The position numbers and the translations under genes were made by a program. The notes under the pieces were generated by a model, which did no database searches, was not told the DNA's origin, and saw only the letters and a program-made list of their open reading frames with translations. A stretch of 64,000 nucleotides of DNA from Burkholderiaceae bacterium (lineage in GTDB: Bacteria; Pseudomonadota; Gammaproteobacteria; Burkholderiales; Burkholderiaceae_B), in NCBI GenBank assembly GCA_004322135.1, contig SCSG01000049.1, positions 1-64,000 on the forward strand, read 5' to 3'. How positions within the stretch are numbered: position 1 is the stretch's first letter; every line of letters starts with the position of its first letter. Positions 44,642-55,656 of the stretch are shown here, piece by piece.

Positions 44642-45079
44642 ATGGAATGCACAATTGATTGGGGTGGACCGGAAGGGATGCTGTTCGTTGCCCGTACCGG
44701 CAGCGGACACGTAATCGCCATGGATGGCGCACCAGATGGCGGCGGCAACAACCTGGCTCCAAGGCCGATGGAAATGCTTCTGACAGGCGCGGGTGGATGC
44801 GCGGCCTACGACGTTGTGCTCATTCTCAAGCGGGGCCGCCACAAAATAGCCGGCTGCCAGGTCAAACTTACCGGCGAGCGCGCCGAGCAGGACCCCAAAG
44901 TCTTTACGAAAATCCACTTTGTCTTCACCGTTACGGGCGCCAACCTGCCGCAGGCAGCCGTCGAACGTGCGGTACAGTTGTCTCACGACAAGTACTGCTC
45001 GGCCACGGCCATGCTAAACAAGACCGCGCAGATTACGCATTCGGTGACCGTAGTCAACACCGCCGCGCCCACAGATTAG
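44642..45079 (+). CDS. OsmC-family protein (YhfA-like)
   Basis: A 145-residue OsmC/Ohr superfamily protein of the YhfA branch. It has [24 protein letters not shown], where the redox cysteine lies in GGCAAYD, and a second conserved cysteine in [10 protein letters not shown] near residue 122. The superfamily reduces organic peroxides, but the YhfA branch is poorly characterised. ATG 44642 has GAGG upstream; the frame before it overlaps the coq7 5' end. It is followed by thyA after 88 bases. Confidence 0.88.
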   Translation: MECTIDWGGPEGMLFVARTGSGHVIAMDGAPDGGGNNLAPRPMEMLLTGAGGCAAYDVVLILKRGRHKIAGCQVKLTGERAEQDPKVFTKIHFVFTVTGANLPQAAVERAVQLSHDKYCSATAMLNKTAQITHSVTVVNTAAPTD

Positions 45080-45167
45080 CCGCATCAATCCGCCCCGACA
45101 CCTGCCGGCGAGCCGCTCCGGGCCGGCGACAGGCCAAACTGCCACCACTATTCATAACCTGCCACTC

Positions 45168-45962
45168 ATGCACCAATACGAAGACTTCATGCGCCATGTG
45201 TACGAACACGGTCAGGCCAAAACCGACCGCACCGGTACCGGCACGCGCTCGGTATTCGGCTACCAGATGCGTTTCAATCTGGCCGAAGGCTTTCCGCTGA
45301 TCACGACCAAGAAATTGCACACGAAAAGCATTTTCATCGAGCTGCTCTGGTTTCTGCGCGGCGACTCGAACGTGAAATGGCTGCACGAGCACGGGGTAAG
45401 CATCTGGGACGAATGGGCCGACGGCGACGGCAACCTTGGCCCCATATATGGCGTGCAATGGCGCTCGTGGCCCACGCCGGCGGGTGGTCACATCGACCAG
45501 ATAACGCAGGTGCTGGATCAGATACGCCAGAACCCCGATTCACGCCGGCTAATCGTCTCGGCCTGGAACGTCAGCGACATCCCCAATATGGCGCTGCCGC
45601 CATGCCACGCGTTCTTCCAGTTCTACGTCGCCGACGGCAAGCTGTCGTGCCAGCTGTATCAGCGCAGCGCCGACATCTTCCTGGGCGTACCGTTCAACAT
45701 CGCCAGCTACGCCCTGCTGACGCATCTGGTTGCGCAGCAATGCAACCTCGACGCGGGGGACTTCATCTGGACGGGTGGCGACTGCCACTTGTACAGCAAC
45801 CACATGGACCAGGTGCAGCTGCAGCTTTCTCGCACGCCACGCCCCTACCCCACACTGAAAATCAAACGCAAGCCCGAGAACATTTTCAGTTACGAGTACG
45901 AGGATTTCGAGATCACCGACTACAACCCCCACCCGCACATCAAGGCTCCCGTCGCAGTTTAA
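45168..45962 (+). CDS. thyA: Thymidylate synthase
   Basis: A 264-residue enzyme converting dUMP to dTMP with methylene-tetrahydrofolate. The active-site cysteine lies in [14 protein letters not shown], followed by the [23 protein letters not shown] signature. The length equals the E. coli enzyme. It forms a pathway pair with folA, which begins 30 bases later and regenerates tetrahydrofolate. Confidence 0.97.
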   Translation: MHQYEDFMRHVYEHGQAKTDRTGTGTRSVFGYQMRFNLAEGFPLITTKKLHTKSIFIELLWFLRGDSNVKWLHEHGVSIWDEWADGDGNLGPIYGVQWRSWPTPAGGHIDQITQVLDQIRQNPDSRRLIVSAWNVSDIPNMALPPCHAFFQFYVADGKLSCQLYQRSADIFLGVPFNIASYALLTHLVAQQCNLDAGDFIWTGGDCHLYSNHMDQVQLQLSRTPRPYPTLKIKRKPENIFSYEYEDFEITDYNPHPHIKAPVAV

Positions 45963-45992
45963 GCACGGCAGCGCCGCGACAGGAGTCGTTCC

Positions 45993-46511
45993 ATGACCAG
46001 GCCCCACATCAAGATTGTCGTCGCGTACTCGGACAATCGCGTCATAGGCCGCGGCAACACGCTGCCATGGCGCATACCCAGCGACCTTGCTCACTTCAAG
46101 CGCAACACCATGGGACTTCCCATCATCATGGGACGCAAGACATGGGAATCCCTGGGCCGCGCGCTGCCGGGCCGGCCCAATCTGGTCATAAGCCGCCAGA
46201 CAGGCTACAGCGCCCCGGGGGCATCGGTGTTCCCTTCCCTTGCAAAAGCTCTGGAAAGCTGCTCGTCGCAAACTACCGTATGCATTATCGGCGGCGCCCA
46301 AATCTTTGAACAGGCGCTTGCGCTGGCGGACGAAGTCATCGCCACCGAGGTCCACGCCCAGATCGACGGCGATGTGTTCTTTCCTCGCCTGGCAGAATCA
46401 GACTGGCAGCAAACCGCGCGTGACAAGCAGCCCGACGAAAACGGTTACCACTTCGATTTTGTCACGTACACCCGACGCCAAGTCATTTCTGAAGACAATC
46501 ATGAACACTAA
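45993..46511 (+). CDS. folA: Dihydrofolate reductase
   Basis: A 172-residue DHFR with VVAYSDNRVIGRGNTLPWRIPSDLAHFK (Met20 loop and catalytic acidic residue region), MGRKTWESLG and CIIGGAQIFEQAL. AGGAG precedes ATG 45993. It recycles dihydrofolate produced by thyA next door. The last 11 bases overlap the aminotransferase start at 46501. Confidence 0.96.
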   Translation: MTRPHIKIVVAYSDNRVIGRGNTLPWRIPSDLAHFKRNTMGLPIIMGRKTWESLGRALPGRPNLVISRQTGYSAPGASVFPSLAKALESCSSQTTVCIIGGAQIFEQALALADEVIATEVHAQIDGDVFFPRLAESDWQQTARDKQPDENGYHFDFVTYTRRQVISEDNHEH

Positions 46512-47826
46512 AGCCAGTGCCCCCGACCTATCCAGCCTGTGGATGCCTTTCACGGCCAACAAGCAGTTCAAGCAGCACCCCCGTTTTCTCGTGAGTGCCA
46601 AGGGTATGTACTACACCAACGCGAGCGGTCAGCGGATCCTGGACGGCACATCGGGGTTATGGTGCGTCAACGCCGGGCACGGACGCCAGGAAATCATCGA
46701 GGCCATCTCACGCCAGGCTGCCCAGCTTGACTATGCGCCGGGCTTTCAGATGGGTCACGAAGGGGCTTTCGAGGCGGCTGCCGCCGTCGCCAGAATCATG
46801 CCCCAGGGCCTGGACCGCATTTTTTTCACCAATTCGGGGTCCGAGTCGGTGGACACCGCCCTGAAGATCGCCCTGGCGTACCATCAGTCGCGCGGCGAGG
46901 GCCGGCGCACGCGCCTGATCGGCCGTGAACGCGGCTACCATGGCGTGGGCTTTGGCGGCATCTCGGTAGGAGGAATCAAGTCGAACCGCAAGATGTTTTC
47001 CGGCGCATTGCTTCCCGCCATCGACCACCTGTCACATACCCACAGTCTGTCGCACAACGCCTTCAGCCGCGGCCAGCCAACGTGGGGCGCGCACCTGGCC
47101 GATCAGCTTGAAGCGCTTATCGACCTGCACGACGCCTCGACCATTGCCGCCGTCATCGTCGAACCGATGGCCGGATCGACGGGCGTGTTGCTGCCGCCCA
47201 AGGGTTATCTGGAAAAGCTCAGGGCCATTACCCAAAAGCACGGAATCTTATTGATTTTTGATGAAGTCATCACGGCATTCGGACGCCTCGGCGCGGCGAC
47301 TGCCAGCGCCTGCTTTGGCGTTGTCCCCGACCTGATCACACTGGCCAAAGGCATCAGCAATGCCAGCGTGCCTTGTGGCGCGGTCGCCGTGCGGCGCGAG
47401 ATTCACGACACGATCATCAACGCCACACCTGAAGGCATCGAACTATTTCACGGCTACACGTACTCGGGCCACCCACTGGCCATGGCCGCGGTATTGGCCA
47501 CACTAGACATCTACGAACGCGAAAAACTATTTGACCGGGCGCGCACCATGGCGCCCAGCTTCGAAGTCGCCGCTCACGGACTCAAGGACACACGCCACGT
47601 CGTGGACATACGCAATCTTGGCCTTGTTGCAGGTATCGAGCTCGACCCACGACCGGGCGCGCCAGGTGCCCGCGCCGCCGAAGTCTTCCAGGCCTGTTTC
47701 GACCAGGGCATTTTGCTCCGCTACACGGGCGACACCATTGCAATCTCGCCGCCGCTCATCATTGAACAGGATCAGATAGAACGGATCTTCACGACCATCG
47801 GCGCCGTGCTCAAGAAACTGACCTGA
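46501..47826 (+). CDS. Class III PLP aminotransferase (omega-amino acid:pyruvate type)
   Basis: A 441-residue fold type I aminotransferase. The pattern SSLWMPFTANKQFK at the N-terminus, SGLWCVNAGHG, FTNSGSESVDTALK and IFDEVITAFGRLG, with the PLP lysine in ITLAKGISNASVP, matches beta-alanine/omega-amino acid:pyruvate transaminases. It starts inside folA (11-base overlap), so translation is probably coupled. The functional link to folate genes is not obvious. A beta-alanine or polyamine-degrading role is likely from the family. Confidence 0.9.
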   Translation: MNTKASAPDLSSLWMPFTANKQFKQHPRFLVSAKGMYYTNASGQRILDGTSGLWCVNAGHGRQEIIEAISRQAAQLDYAPGFQMGHEGAFEAAAAVARIMPQGLDRIFFTNSGSESVDTALKIALAYHQSRGEGRRTRLIGRERGYHGVGFGGISVGGIKSNRKMFSGALLPAIDHLSHTHSLSHNAFSRGQPTWGAHLADQLEALIDLHDASTIAAVIVEPMAGSTGVLLPPKGYLEKLRAITQKHGILLIFDEVITAFGRLGAATASACFGVVPDLITLAKGISNASVPCGAVAVRREIHDTIINATPEGIELFHGYTYSGHPLAMAAVLATLDIYEREKLFDRARTMAPSFEVAAHGLKDTRHVVDIRNLGLVAGIELDPRPGAPGARAAEVFQACFDQGILLRYTGDTIAISPPLIIEQDQIERIFTTIGAVLKKLT

Positions 47827-47872
47827 TCAAAAGCCCCTGCGCCCGCGCCGGGAGAAGCAAGCCACGATCCAC

Positions 47873-50758
47873 TCAGACGTGGTGGGCGTCTTCTGCGTAC
47901 GCTTCAACAGGCGGGCATGAGCACACCAGGTTGCGGTCACCGTAAGCGTTGTCGACACGGGCCACTGGCGGCCAGTATTTGTTCTGACGCAGGCCCGCCA
48001 GCGGATAGGCCGCTTCCTCACGCGTATAGCCGTGCTGCCACTGCGACGCGGTAACCATCTGTGCCGTATGCGGCGCGTTCTTCAGCACATTGTCGAGCGC
48101 ATCGCACTCGCTGCGCTCGATCTGCGCAATTTCGGCGCGGATCGCAATCATGGCATCGATGAAGCGGTCCAGCTCGAACTGCCCTTCCGACTCGGTCGGT
48201 TCAACCATCAGCGTCCCGGCCACAGGAAAGCTCATCGTCGGGGCGTGAAACCCATAGTCGACCAGGCGCTTGGCCACGTCCTCCGCGGTAACACCACAAC
48301 CATCCTTGATGGGCCGAATGTCCAGAATGCATTCGTGGGCAACACGGCCCTTGCCCGTGGCGTACAGAATGGGGTAGTGCTTGCCCAGCCGCGCTGCAAT
48401 GTAGTTGGCGTTGAGGATGGCCACCTCGGACGCGCGCCGCAGCCCGTCCGCGCCCATCATGGCGATGTAGGCGTAAGAAATCGGCAGTATGCCGGCCGAG
48501 CCATAAGGCGCGGCGGCTACCGGTCCGCAAGCGCCTTTCTCAAGCTTACCCAGGTGATCAAGCACGCCTGGCAAAAATGGCGCCAGGTGCGCGCGCGCCA
48601 CAATCGGCCCGACACCCGGTCCGCCGCCGCCATGCGGAATGCAGAACGTCTTGTGCAGATTCAGGTGCGAGATATCCGAGCCAAACAACCCCGGCCGAGC
48701 AAGGCCAACCATGGCGTTCATGTTGGCGCCATCCAGATAAACCTGTCCGCCGGCCGCGTGCACCAGGTCGCAAATGTCAGTGATGGCCACCTCGAAGACG
48801 CCGTGCGTCGAAGGATAGGTAATCATCAAGGCCGCCAGGCGATCTCCAGCCTGCGCGATTTTGGTTTTCAGGTCGGCCACATCGACATTGCCGTGGTCGT
48901 CGGAAGCCACCACTACCACGTGCATGCCGGCCAGCTGCGCCGACGCCGGGTTCGTACCATGTGCCGACGCCGGGATAAGGCAGACATCGCGCCGTGCCTG
49001 GCCCTGGGACCGATGGTACGCCCGTATGGCCATAAGACCCGCGAACTCGCCCTGAGCCCCTGAATTGGGCTGAAGGCTGGCCACCGCGTAGCCGGTAATC
49101 GCACACAACGCGTCCGAAAGGCGCTGGATCAGCGTCTGGTAGCCCAGACTCTGATCAGACGGCACGTACGGATGCAGGTTCGCGAATCCGGGCCAGGTGA
49201 TGGGAATCATCTCGGCGGTGGCGTTAAGTTTCATGGTGCACGAGCCCAGGGGGATCATCGTGCGATCCAGGGCCAGGTCCTTGTCTGCCAGGCGACGCAG
49301 GTAGCGCAACATGTCGGTTTCGGAATGGATTTGCGAGAACACCGGATGCGACAGGATGGGCGACTGCCGCTGCAGCCACGCGGGAATGCCCGACTGCGCG
49401 CGGCCCGCGCCGTCACCATCCTGTCCCTTCCAGGTTCGGCCCAGCACCTTGGCAAACACATGCAGCAGCCGATCCAGATCCGTTGCGTCAGTAGTTTCAT
49501 CCAGCGATATTGCCACGCGATCATCGCCCACCTGGCGCAGGTTAATGGATGCCGCCCGCGCCGCGCGCAGCACTCCAGCCGTATGTACGCCGCTATCCAG
49601 CAGCAGTGTATCGAAGAAGGTATCGTTCACAACGGGCATCCCCAACGACAGCAGGGAGGTACGCAAGTATGCCGAGAAGTGCGCAACCCGACTGGCGATG
49701 CGCCGAATTCCCTGTGGGCCGTGCCACACCGCATACATGCCAGCCATGACTGCCAGCAGCACCTGGGCAGTGCAAATATTGGAAGTAGCCTTTTCGCGCC
49801 GGATGTGCTGTTCGCGCGTCTGCAGCGCCAGGCGCATGGCCGGATCACCCTGACTGTCGCGCGACACACCGACCAGGCGTCCGGGCATATTGCGCTTGAA
49901 AGCATCCCTGCACGCCATGAAGCCCGCATGCGGCCCGCCAAATCCCATCGGCACGCCAAATCGCTGCGCCGATCCAACGGCAATATCGGCACCCCATTCG
50001 CCCGGCGGAACCAGCAGCGCCAGCGCCAATAAATCGGTAGCCACCGCAACCACCGCACCCTGGGCGTGTGCCTGCTCGACGAGATGGCGGTAATCGACCA
50101 CACTGCCAAGACTGTGCGGGTATTGCAGCAGAACGCCAAAGCAAGTGGGCAGGCCCTGAGCTTCATCGCCCACCACAACCTCGACACCCAGGCCTGCCGC
50201 GCGCGTGCGCAATACCTCAAGCGTCTGCGGATGGCAGTGCACGGATGCGAAAAAAACCTGACTCGGGGAACGAGAGCCGCGCCGCGCAAGCGCCATGGCT
50301 TCAGCGGCAGCAGTGGCCTCGTCCAGCAATGACGCATTGGCAATATCCAGCGCCGCAAGGTCGGCCACCATGGTCTGGTAGTTCAGCAGGGCTTCAAGCC
50401 GGCCCTGGGAGATCTCTGGCTGGTAAGGGGTGTACGCCGTATACCAGGCGGGGTTCTCGAGAATATTGCGCGCTATGACATTGGGCACGTGAGTGCCGTA
50501 ATACCCCTGACCGATGTAGCTGCGAAATACGCGGTTTTCTGCCGCCATGCCCGCAAGCTCGGCAAGCACATCAGGCTCGCTGCGCGATCCGGGAAGGCTT
50601 AATGCCTTTTCATCCAGAATGCTGGGTGGCACGATTTCGCGCACGAGACTTTGAAGGCTGTCGACGCCAATTGCCGACAGCATTGCCGCCTGCTCGGCCG
50701 CAGTGGGCCCAATGTGGCGCGGGATAAAATCAGAGTGTGGATTCAATTCAGGCAGCAT
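47873..50758 (-). CDS. gcvP: Glycine dehydrogenase (decarboxylating), P-protein of the glycine cleavage system
   Basis: A single-chain P-protein of about 961 residues, with both homologous halves present. The N-terminal half has FIPRHIGPT and [13 protein letters not shown]. The C-terminal half has the PLP lysine in [17 protein letters not shown], near residue 700. It decarboxylates glycine and loads aminomethyl onto lipoyl-GcvH. The start is ATG 50758 or TTG 50767. It is third in the gcvT-gcvH-gcvP operon and converges on the aminotransferase gene with a 46-base gap. Confidence 0.96.
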   Translation of the reverse strand: MLPELNPHSDFIPRHIGPTAAEQAAMLSAIGVDSLQSLVREIVPPSILDEKALSLPGSRSEPDVLAELAGMAAENRVFRSYIGQGYYGTHVPNVIARNILENPAWYTAYTPYQPEISQGRLEALLNYQTMVADLAALDIANASLLDEATAAAEAMALARRGSRSPSQVFFASVHCHPQTLEVLRTRAAGLGVEVVVGDEAQGLPTCFGVLLQYPHSLGSVVDYRHLVEQAHAQGAVVAVATDLLALALLVPPGEWGADIAVGSAQRFGVPMGFGGPHAGFMACRDAFKRNMPGRLVGVSRDSQGDPAMRLALQTREQHIRREKATSNICTAQVLLAVMAGMYAVWHGPQGIRRIASRVAHFSAYLRTSLLSLGMPVVNDTFFDTLLLDSGVHTAGVLRAARAASINLRQVGDDRVAISLDETTDATDLDRLLHVFAKVLGRTWKGQDGDGAGRAQSGIPAWLQRQSPILSHPVFSQIHSETDMLRYLRRLADKDLALDRTMIPLGSCTMKLNATAEMIPITWPGFANLHPYVPSDQSLGYQTLIQRLSDALCAITGYAVASLQPNSGAQGEFAGLMAIRAYHRSQGQARRDVCLIPASAHGTNPASAQLAGMHVVVVASDDHGNVDVADLKTKIAQAGDRLAALMITYPSTHGVFEVAITDICDLVHAAGGQVYLDGANMNAMVGLARPGLFGSDISHLNLHKTFCIPHGGGGPGVGPIVARAHLAPFLPGVLDHLGKLEKGACGPVAAAPYGSAGILPISYAYIAMMGADGLRRASEVAILNANYIAARLGKHYPILYATGKGRVAHECILDIRPIKDGCGVTAEDVAKRLVDYGFHAPTMSFPVAGTLMVEPTESEGQFELDRFIDAMIAIRAEIAQIERSECDALDNVLKNAPHTAQMVTASQWQHGYTREEAAYPLAGLRQNKYWPPVARVDNAYGDRNLVCSCPPVEAYAEDAHHV

Positions 50759-50806
50759 AGAGTTCAATCAGGCTCAAACATCGAACAACGCAAGGTTGGT
50801 CCAGGA

Positions 50807-51175
50807 CTAGGACTTGTCGTGCTCCGCACCAGGCAGCGCCTCGACATCGGCAACATTCTTCGGCCGGATCTTGAAGATCCACGTATCGAACGCCGCCTTG
50901 TTGATCAGGTCGGGCTGGCTATCCAGATCTTCATTAAAAGCCACGATCTCGCCGTCAACGGGTGCATAAATATCGGAAGCGGCCTTGACCGATTCCACCA
51001 CACCTGCCGTATCTCCGGCAGCGAGCACGGCGCCGATCTTGACGTCACCGACAAACACCAGGTCGCCCAGCTGGTCCTGCGCATCGTCGGTAATGCCAAC
51101 CTGAAACACATCGCCGTCGGCCTTGACCCATTCATGCGATTCTGTGTATTTGCGATCGTCGGGTAGATTCATCAT
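50807..51175 (-). CDS. gcvH: Glycine cleavage system H protein
   Basis: A 122-residue lipoyl carrier. The lipoylated lysine lies in VESVKAASDIYAPVDGEI. KYTESHEWV at the N-terminus and the acidic C-terminus are typical. It shuttles the aminomethyl group between GcvP, GcvT and lipoamide dehydrogenase. The start is ATG 51175 or 51172. It sits between gcvT and gcvP on the same strand. Confidence 0.96.
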   Translation of the reverse strand: MMNLPDDRKYTESHEWVKADGDVFQVGITDDAQDQLGDLVFVGDVKIGAVLAAGDTAGVVESVKAASDIYAPVDGEIVAFNEDLDSQPDLINKAAFDTWIFKIRPKNVADVEALPGAEHDKS

Positions 51176-51219
51176 TCACCTCATCAGTGTGGTTGGTTTT
51201 GTTCCGGTAAGAGCCTGGT

Positions 51220-52317
51220 TCAGGCGACCAGGATTTTCCCCTGGCGCACAAAGGGCAATTTCACGACCTCGGCCGGCGCCCATTCACCGCGCATTTGTAC
51301 TTCGATCTTGTCGCCAGCAGCAACCCCGCTGGGCACCCGCGCCATGGCAATCGACACCCCCATGGTTGGCGACATGGTGCCGCTGGTAATCTCGCCATCA
51401 CCCAACGCCGTGCGCAGCGCCATATGGGCACGCATCACACCTTTGCGCAGCAGCTTGACGCCGACCAGCACACGCTGGCTTGCCGCCGCGTCGATGGTGT
51501 CACGACCAATGAATTCACGCTCTGTATCGTGAAGCGAAACCGTCCACGACAAGCCGGATTCGGCGGGCTGAACGGATTCATCCATATCCTGCCCGTACAG
51601 ATTCATGCCGGCCTCCAGGCGCAACGTATCGCGCGCACCCAGTCCGCACGGACGCACACCGCGCACCGCCAGGTCATCCCACAAGGCCTGAGCCTGTGCC
51701 GCAGGCAAAACAATTTCGAAGCCATCCTCGCCCGTGTAGCCCGTGCGCGCAACAAGCGTCTGCTCGTCAACGAATATGCTCGAGAACGGCGCCAATGACT
51801 GTGTATCGGCCCGCCACGCGGGGTGCGCCTCCCAGACCTTGCTGCGCGCGTGCGGCCCCTGTACCGCAATCATGGCAAGGTCGCGACGCTCGGTAAGGCC
51901 AACATCAAAGTGTTCTGTGTGCATCACGCGACGCATCCACTCGACATCACTTTGCGCACACGCGGCATTGACCACCACGCGCCAGCGCTCGGCATCGAAA
52001 AAATACACGATGAGATCGTCTATGACCCCCCCCTCGGGGTTCAGCATGCACGAATACAGCGCCTTGCCTGGCGTGGTCAGGCGCGCAACGTCATTGGCCA
52101 ACAGCCGCCGCAGGAATTTTTTCGAATCCGGACCTGTAACGTCCACGGAAAGCATATGCGAAACATCGAACATGCCGGCATCGTTCCTTACCGCGTGATG
52201 CTCTTCAATCTGGGACCCGTAGGAAACAGGCATCTCCCAGCCGCCAAAATCGACCATTTTGGCTCCGGCACGCACATGGGCGTCGAACAAGGGGGTTTGC
52301 TTCAAGGCAGAAGGCAT
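51220..52317 (-). CDS. gcvT: Aminomethyltransferase, T-protein of the glycine cleavage system
   Basis: A 365-residue folate-dependent T-protein ([51 protein letters not shown]). It transfers the methylene group to tetrahydrofolate and releases ammonia. ATG 52317 has CGGAG at a five-base spacing. It is the first gene of the glycine cleavage operon and lies about 50 bases downstream of a tandem glycine riboswitch. Confidence 0.96.
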   Translation of the reverse strand: MPSALKQTPLFDAHVRAGAKMVDFGGWEMPVSYGSQIEEHHAVRNDAGMFDVSHMLSVDVTGPDSKKFLRRLLANDVARLTTPGKALYSCMLNPEGGVIDDLIVYFFDAERWRVVVNAACAQSDVEWMRRVMHTEHFDVGLTERRDLAMIAVQGPHARSKVWEAHPAWRADTQSLAPFSSIFVDEQTLVARTGYTGEDGFEIVLPAAQAQALWDDLAVRGVRPCGLGARDTLRLEAGMNLYGQDMDESVQPAESGLSWTVSLHDTEREFIGRDTIDAAASQRVLVGVKLLRKGVMRAHMALRTALGDGEITSGTMSPTMGVSIAMARVPSGVAAGDKIEVQMRGEWAPAEVVKLPFVRQGKILVA

Positions 52318-52369
52318 GGAAACTCCGGAGTACAGGGCAAGACGGAACACAACACGGCACAGCGCTGAG

Positions 52370-52585
52370 ACCGCCCTTCTGTCCTTTTTGCCTGAGAGTT
52401 GCCCTTATTGGGGATTCACCTTCGGCGCCCGCCACCTTGCCGGTACAGTCAGGCATGGTGCGGATCTCTCCAGAACGCTGTCTTGCTTGAACGAAAAGCA
52501 ATGCAAAGTGGTACGGGGTACCTGAGCGATTCTGGGCGAATTGCGCCTTCGGCGGCCACTGAATTCATGGCTCTCTCCCACCTTG
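52370..52585 (-). promoter_or_regulatory. Tandem glycine riboswitch upstream of gcvT
   Basis: Two aptamer-like copies lie in the minus-strand leader. Aptamer 1 (about 52508-52583) starts GGGAGAGAGCC, contains GCCGAAGGCGC and ends CGCTCAGG. Aptamer 2 (about 52372-52471) starts GGAGAGATCC, contains GCGCCGAAGG, and ends ACTCTCAGGCAAAAAGGACAG. These are the conserved glycine riboswitch signatures. Glycine binding normally turns gcv expression on. A TTGAAT-16-TATGCT promoter lies just upstream. Confidence 0.93.
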
Positions 52586-52603
52586 CAGGAACAGCAGCGG
52601 CAA

Positions 52604-52631
52604 AGCATACATCGAAAACGGCCGAATTCAA
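52604..52631 (-). promoter_or_regulatory. Predicted sigma70-like promoter of the gcvTHP operon
   Basis: On the minus strand, TTGAAT (52626-52631) and TATGCT (52604-52609) are spaced by 16 bases. The predicted start, near 52597, is about 12 bases before the first aptamer. Confidence 0.5.
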
Positions 52632-52693
52632 AGTACAGCCGTCAAAAATGTTTCGAACTCCCCACACCACGATGGCAGACCGGCCAACGCCCC

Positions 52694-52728
52694 GTCTGGC
52701 TGACTAGTGCTCATGACATCAGCCAGAC
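52694..52728. terminator. Ten-base stem downstream of the decarboxylase gene
   Basis: GTCTGGCTGA (52694-52703) pairs perfectly with TCAGCCAGAC (52719-52728) around a 15-base loop, seven bases after the decarboxylase stop. No T-run follows on either strand, so true intrinsic termination is uncertain. Confidence 0.4.
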
Positions 52729-52734
52729 AGACCG

Positions 52735-54996
52735 CTAGCTCTCGTGGATGCAGTCAACGTAATAACGCCGCTCGCCATCGGGTCCGATGTCTTTGGCCAG
52801 CCCGTGCACATCGGTTTCGAACCCCGGAAAGCGGGCGTTGAACCCACGCGCAAACTGCAGATAACTAATGATGAGCTGGTTGAATCGCTCGCCCGGAATC
52901 AACAGCGGGATGCCCGGCGGATAAGGCGTAAGCAACACGCCGGTAACGCGACCTTCCAGATCATCGATGCCCACCCGCTCGACCTCACGGTGCGCCATCT
53001 TTGCGTACGCGTCAGAAGGTTTCATGGCGGGCACCATGTCGCTTAGATACATTTCGGTAGTCAGGCGCGCCACGTCGTGCGCCCGATAGGCTTCGTGGAT
53101 TTCCTGGCATAAATCGCGCAGGCCCATTTTTTCGTAGCGCTTATGCTCTTTGCAGAAGTCCGGCAAAATGCGCCACATGGGGTGGTTGCGATCGTAATCG
53201 TCCTTGAACTGCTGCAGCGCAGTCAACAGCGTGTTCCAGCGGCCCTTGGTAATGCCAATGGTAAACATGATGAAGAACGAATAAAGACCTGTCTTTTCAA
53301 TGACCACACCGTGCTCGGCGAGGTACTTGGACACCAGCGCTGCCGGGATGCCGGTTTCGGCAAACGTGCCTGAGATGTCCAGACCCGGGGTCACAACCGT
53401 GGTCTTGATGGGGTCAAGCATGTTGAAGCCCGGCGCCAGATTACCAAAGCCGTGCCACTCGTCATTTGCCTCAAGCAGCCAGTCGTCGCGATTGCCTATG
53501 CCGTCGGCAGCCAGTCGATTGGGACCCCAAACCCGGAACCACCAGTCGTTCTTGCCATATTCGGATTCCACCTTGCGCATCGCGCGGCGAAAATCCATGG
53601 CTTCGCTGATGCTGCCCTCGACCAGCGCCGTGCCGCCCGGTGGCTCCATCATGGCCGCCGCCACATCACAGGACGCAATAATGGCGTACTGCGGCGACGT
53701 GGACGTGTGCATGAGGTAGGCTTCGTTGAACACGTTGCGGTCAAGCTTGCGGGTCTTGGAATCCTGCACCGTAATCTGAGACGCCTGCGACAGGCCGGCC
53801 AGCAGCTTGTGGATGGAATGCGTGACGAACACCAGGGCATTCTCGCTGCGCGGGCGATTCTTCCCGATGGCGTGCATGTTCTCGTAAAACTTGTGGAACG
53901 GCGCGTGCGGTATCCATGCCTCGTCGAAATGCAATGTGTCGATTTCCGAACCCAGCCGCTCCTTGATCATCTCAACGTTATAACTGACACCGTCGTAAGT
54001 GCTTTGAGTCAGCGCAAGAATGCGCGGCTTCTTGTTCTTGGCCTTGCTTGCAAACGGATTTGCCTCGATCTTCTTGCGAATATTTTCAGGCTTGAATTCG
54101 TCGTACGGAATGGGCCCGATAATGCCCAAGTGGTTGCGCGTCGGGCGCAGGAATACGGGAATGGCACCCGTCATGGTGATGGCGTGCAGAATGGATTTGT
54201 GGCAATTGCGATCCACCACCACGACGTCGTCCATGGCCACGTTGGCATGCCACACAATCTTGTTTGACGTCGACGTGCCGTTGGTGACGAAAAAGCAGTG
54301 GTCCGCATTGAAGATGCGCGCGGCATTCAGCTCGGACTCGGCAATGGGGCCCGTGTGATCCAGCAGCTGGCCCAGTTCATCGACCGCGTTGCAAACGTCG
54401 GCACGCAGCATGTTCTCGCCAAAGAACTGATGGAACATCTGCCCCACCGGGCTTTTAAGAAACGCCACGCCACCCGAATGCCCCGGGCAATGCCAGGAAT
54501 AGGAACCGTCCGAGGCATACTTGACCAGCTCGCGAAAAAACGGCGGTGCCAGGCCGTCAAGGTACGCACGCGCCTCACGAATGATATGACGCGCCACGAA
54601 CTCGGGCGTGTCTTCAAACATGTGAATGAAGCCATGCAGTTCGCGCAGGATATCGTTGGGAATGTGCTGCGACGTACGGGTTTCACCGTGCAGATAGATG
54701 GGAATGTCTTCATTGCGAAACCGCAGCTCGCCAATGAACAAGCGCAGGTTCTTGATGGCGTTGGCCACATCTTCCGGCGAATCGACGTCGAATTCCTCAT
54801 CGTCAATCGACAGAATGAAGGCGCTGGCGCGGCTCTGCTGCTGCGCGAACGAACTGAGGTCACCGTAGCTGGTCACACCCAGGACTTCAACACCCTCGGC
54901 TTCAATCGCATTGGCCAGCGCGCGAATTCCCAGGCCCGACGCGTTTTCGGACCTGTAGTCTTCATCGATGATCACGATGGGAAAACGAAATTTCAT
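52735..54996 (-). CDS. PLP-dependent arginine/lysine/ornithine decarboxylase
   Basis: A 753-residue fold type I decarboxylase of the inducible AdiA/CadA/SpeC family. It has an N-terminal flavodoxin-like wing domain (residues 1-130), the cofactor domain with HCPGHSGG (near 170) and PLP lysine K397 in VTHSIHKLLAGLSQ, and a C-terminal domain. The length is closest to biodegradative arginine decarboxylase. Whether Arg, Lys or Orn is the substrate cannot be told by eye. ATG 54996 follows AGGAG. It lies 14 bases after dcd in the same direction. No antiporter (AdiC/CadB) is adjacent. Confidence 0.9.
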   Translation of the reverse strand: MKFRFPIVIIDEDYRSENASGLGIRALANAIEAEGVEVLGVTSYGDLSSFAQQQSRASAFILSIDDEEFDVDSPEDVANAIKNLRLFIGELRFRNEDIPIYLHGETRTSQHIPNDILRELHGFIHMFEDTPEFVARHIIREARAYLDGLAPPFFRELVKYASDGSYSWHCPGHSGGVAFLKSPVGQMFHQFFGENMLRADVCNAVDELGQLLDHTGPIAESELNAARIFNADHCFFVTNGTSTSNKIVWHANVAMDDVVVVDRNCHKSILHAITMTGAIPVFLRPTRNHLGIIGPIPYDEFKPENIRKKIEANPFASKAKNKKPRILALTQSTYDGVSYNVEMIKERLGSEIDTLHFDEAWIPHAPFHKFYENMHAIGKNRPRSENALVFVTHSIHKLLAGLSQASQITVQDSKTRKLDRNVFNEAYLMHTSTSPQYAIIASCDVAAAMMEPPGGTALVEGSISEAMDFRRAMRKVESEYGKNDWWFRVWGPNRLAADGIGNRDDWLLEANDEWHGFGNLAPGFNMLDPIKTTVVTPGLDISGTFAETGIPAALVSKYLAEHGVVIEKTGLYSFFIMFTIGITKGRWNTLLTALQQFKDDYDRNHPMWRILPDFCKEHKRYEKMGLRDLCQEIHEAYRAHDVARLTTEMYLSDMVPAMKPSDAYAKMAHREVERVGIDDLEGRVTGVLLTPYPPGIPLLIPGERFNQLIISYLQFARGFNARFPGFETDVHGLAKDIGPDGERRYYVDCIHES

Positions 54997-55010
54997 GCGA
55001 GTAGCTCCTG

Positions 55011-55577
55011 CTAGGTGCGCGGCAATGTTACGCCCTGTTGGCCCTGATATTTGCCGCCACGATCACGATAGGAAGTCTCGCAGACTTCATCGCTTTCAAA
55101 AAACAACATTTGAGCACACCCTTCACCGGAATAAATCTTGGCGGGCAAGGGCGTGGTGTTGGAAAACTCGAGCGTGACGTGACCTTCCCATTCTGGTTCG
55201 AGCGGCGTCACGTTGACGATGATTCCACAGCGCGCGTACGTGCTTTTTCCAAGGCAGACAGTCAGGACGTTGCGCGGGATACGAAAATACTCGACCGTGC
55301 GGGCCAGCGCGAACGAATTGGGCGGAATAATGCAGACATCGCCCCGGAAATCAACAAACGACTTCTCGTCGAAATCTTTGGGATCGACAATAGTGGAGTT
55401 GATGTTGGTAAAGATCTTGAATTCGTCGGCACAGCGCACATCATACCCGTAACTGCTCGTGCCGTAGCTCACTATCTTCCCCTTCTCGGTGGATCGAACC
55501 TGACCAGGTTCGAACGGCTCGATCATGCGCTGAGTCTCGACAATACGTCGAATCCAGCGGTCACTTTTTATGCTCAT
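55011..55577 (-). CDS. dcd: dCTP deaminase
   Basis: A 188-residue enzyme of the dUTPase superfamily that makes dUTP from dCTP for thymidylate synthesis. It has [16 protein letters not shown], the catalytic segment [17 protein letters not shown] with the conserved glutamate, and [14 protein letters not shown] precedes ATG 55577. It supplies the dUMP route that feeds thyA elsewhere in this window. Confidence 0.96.
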   Translation of the reverse strand: MSIKSDRWIRRIVETQRMIEPFEPGQVRSTEKGKIVSYGTSSYGYDVRCADEFKIFTNINSTIVDPKDFDEKSFVDFRGDVCIIPPNSFALARTVEYFRIPRNVLTVCLGKSTYARCGIIVNVTPLEPEWEGHVTLEFSNTTPLPAKIYSGEGCAQMLFFESDEVCETSYRDRGGKYQGQQGVTLPRT

Positions 55578-55656
55578 AACTCAACCTTATTCCGTGGGCC
55601 CGTATTTTATCGCTTACCCAAAATAAAAGGGCGACGACGGACATGGCCGGAAAAAA

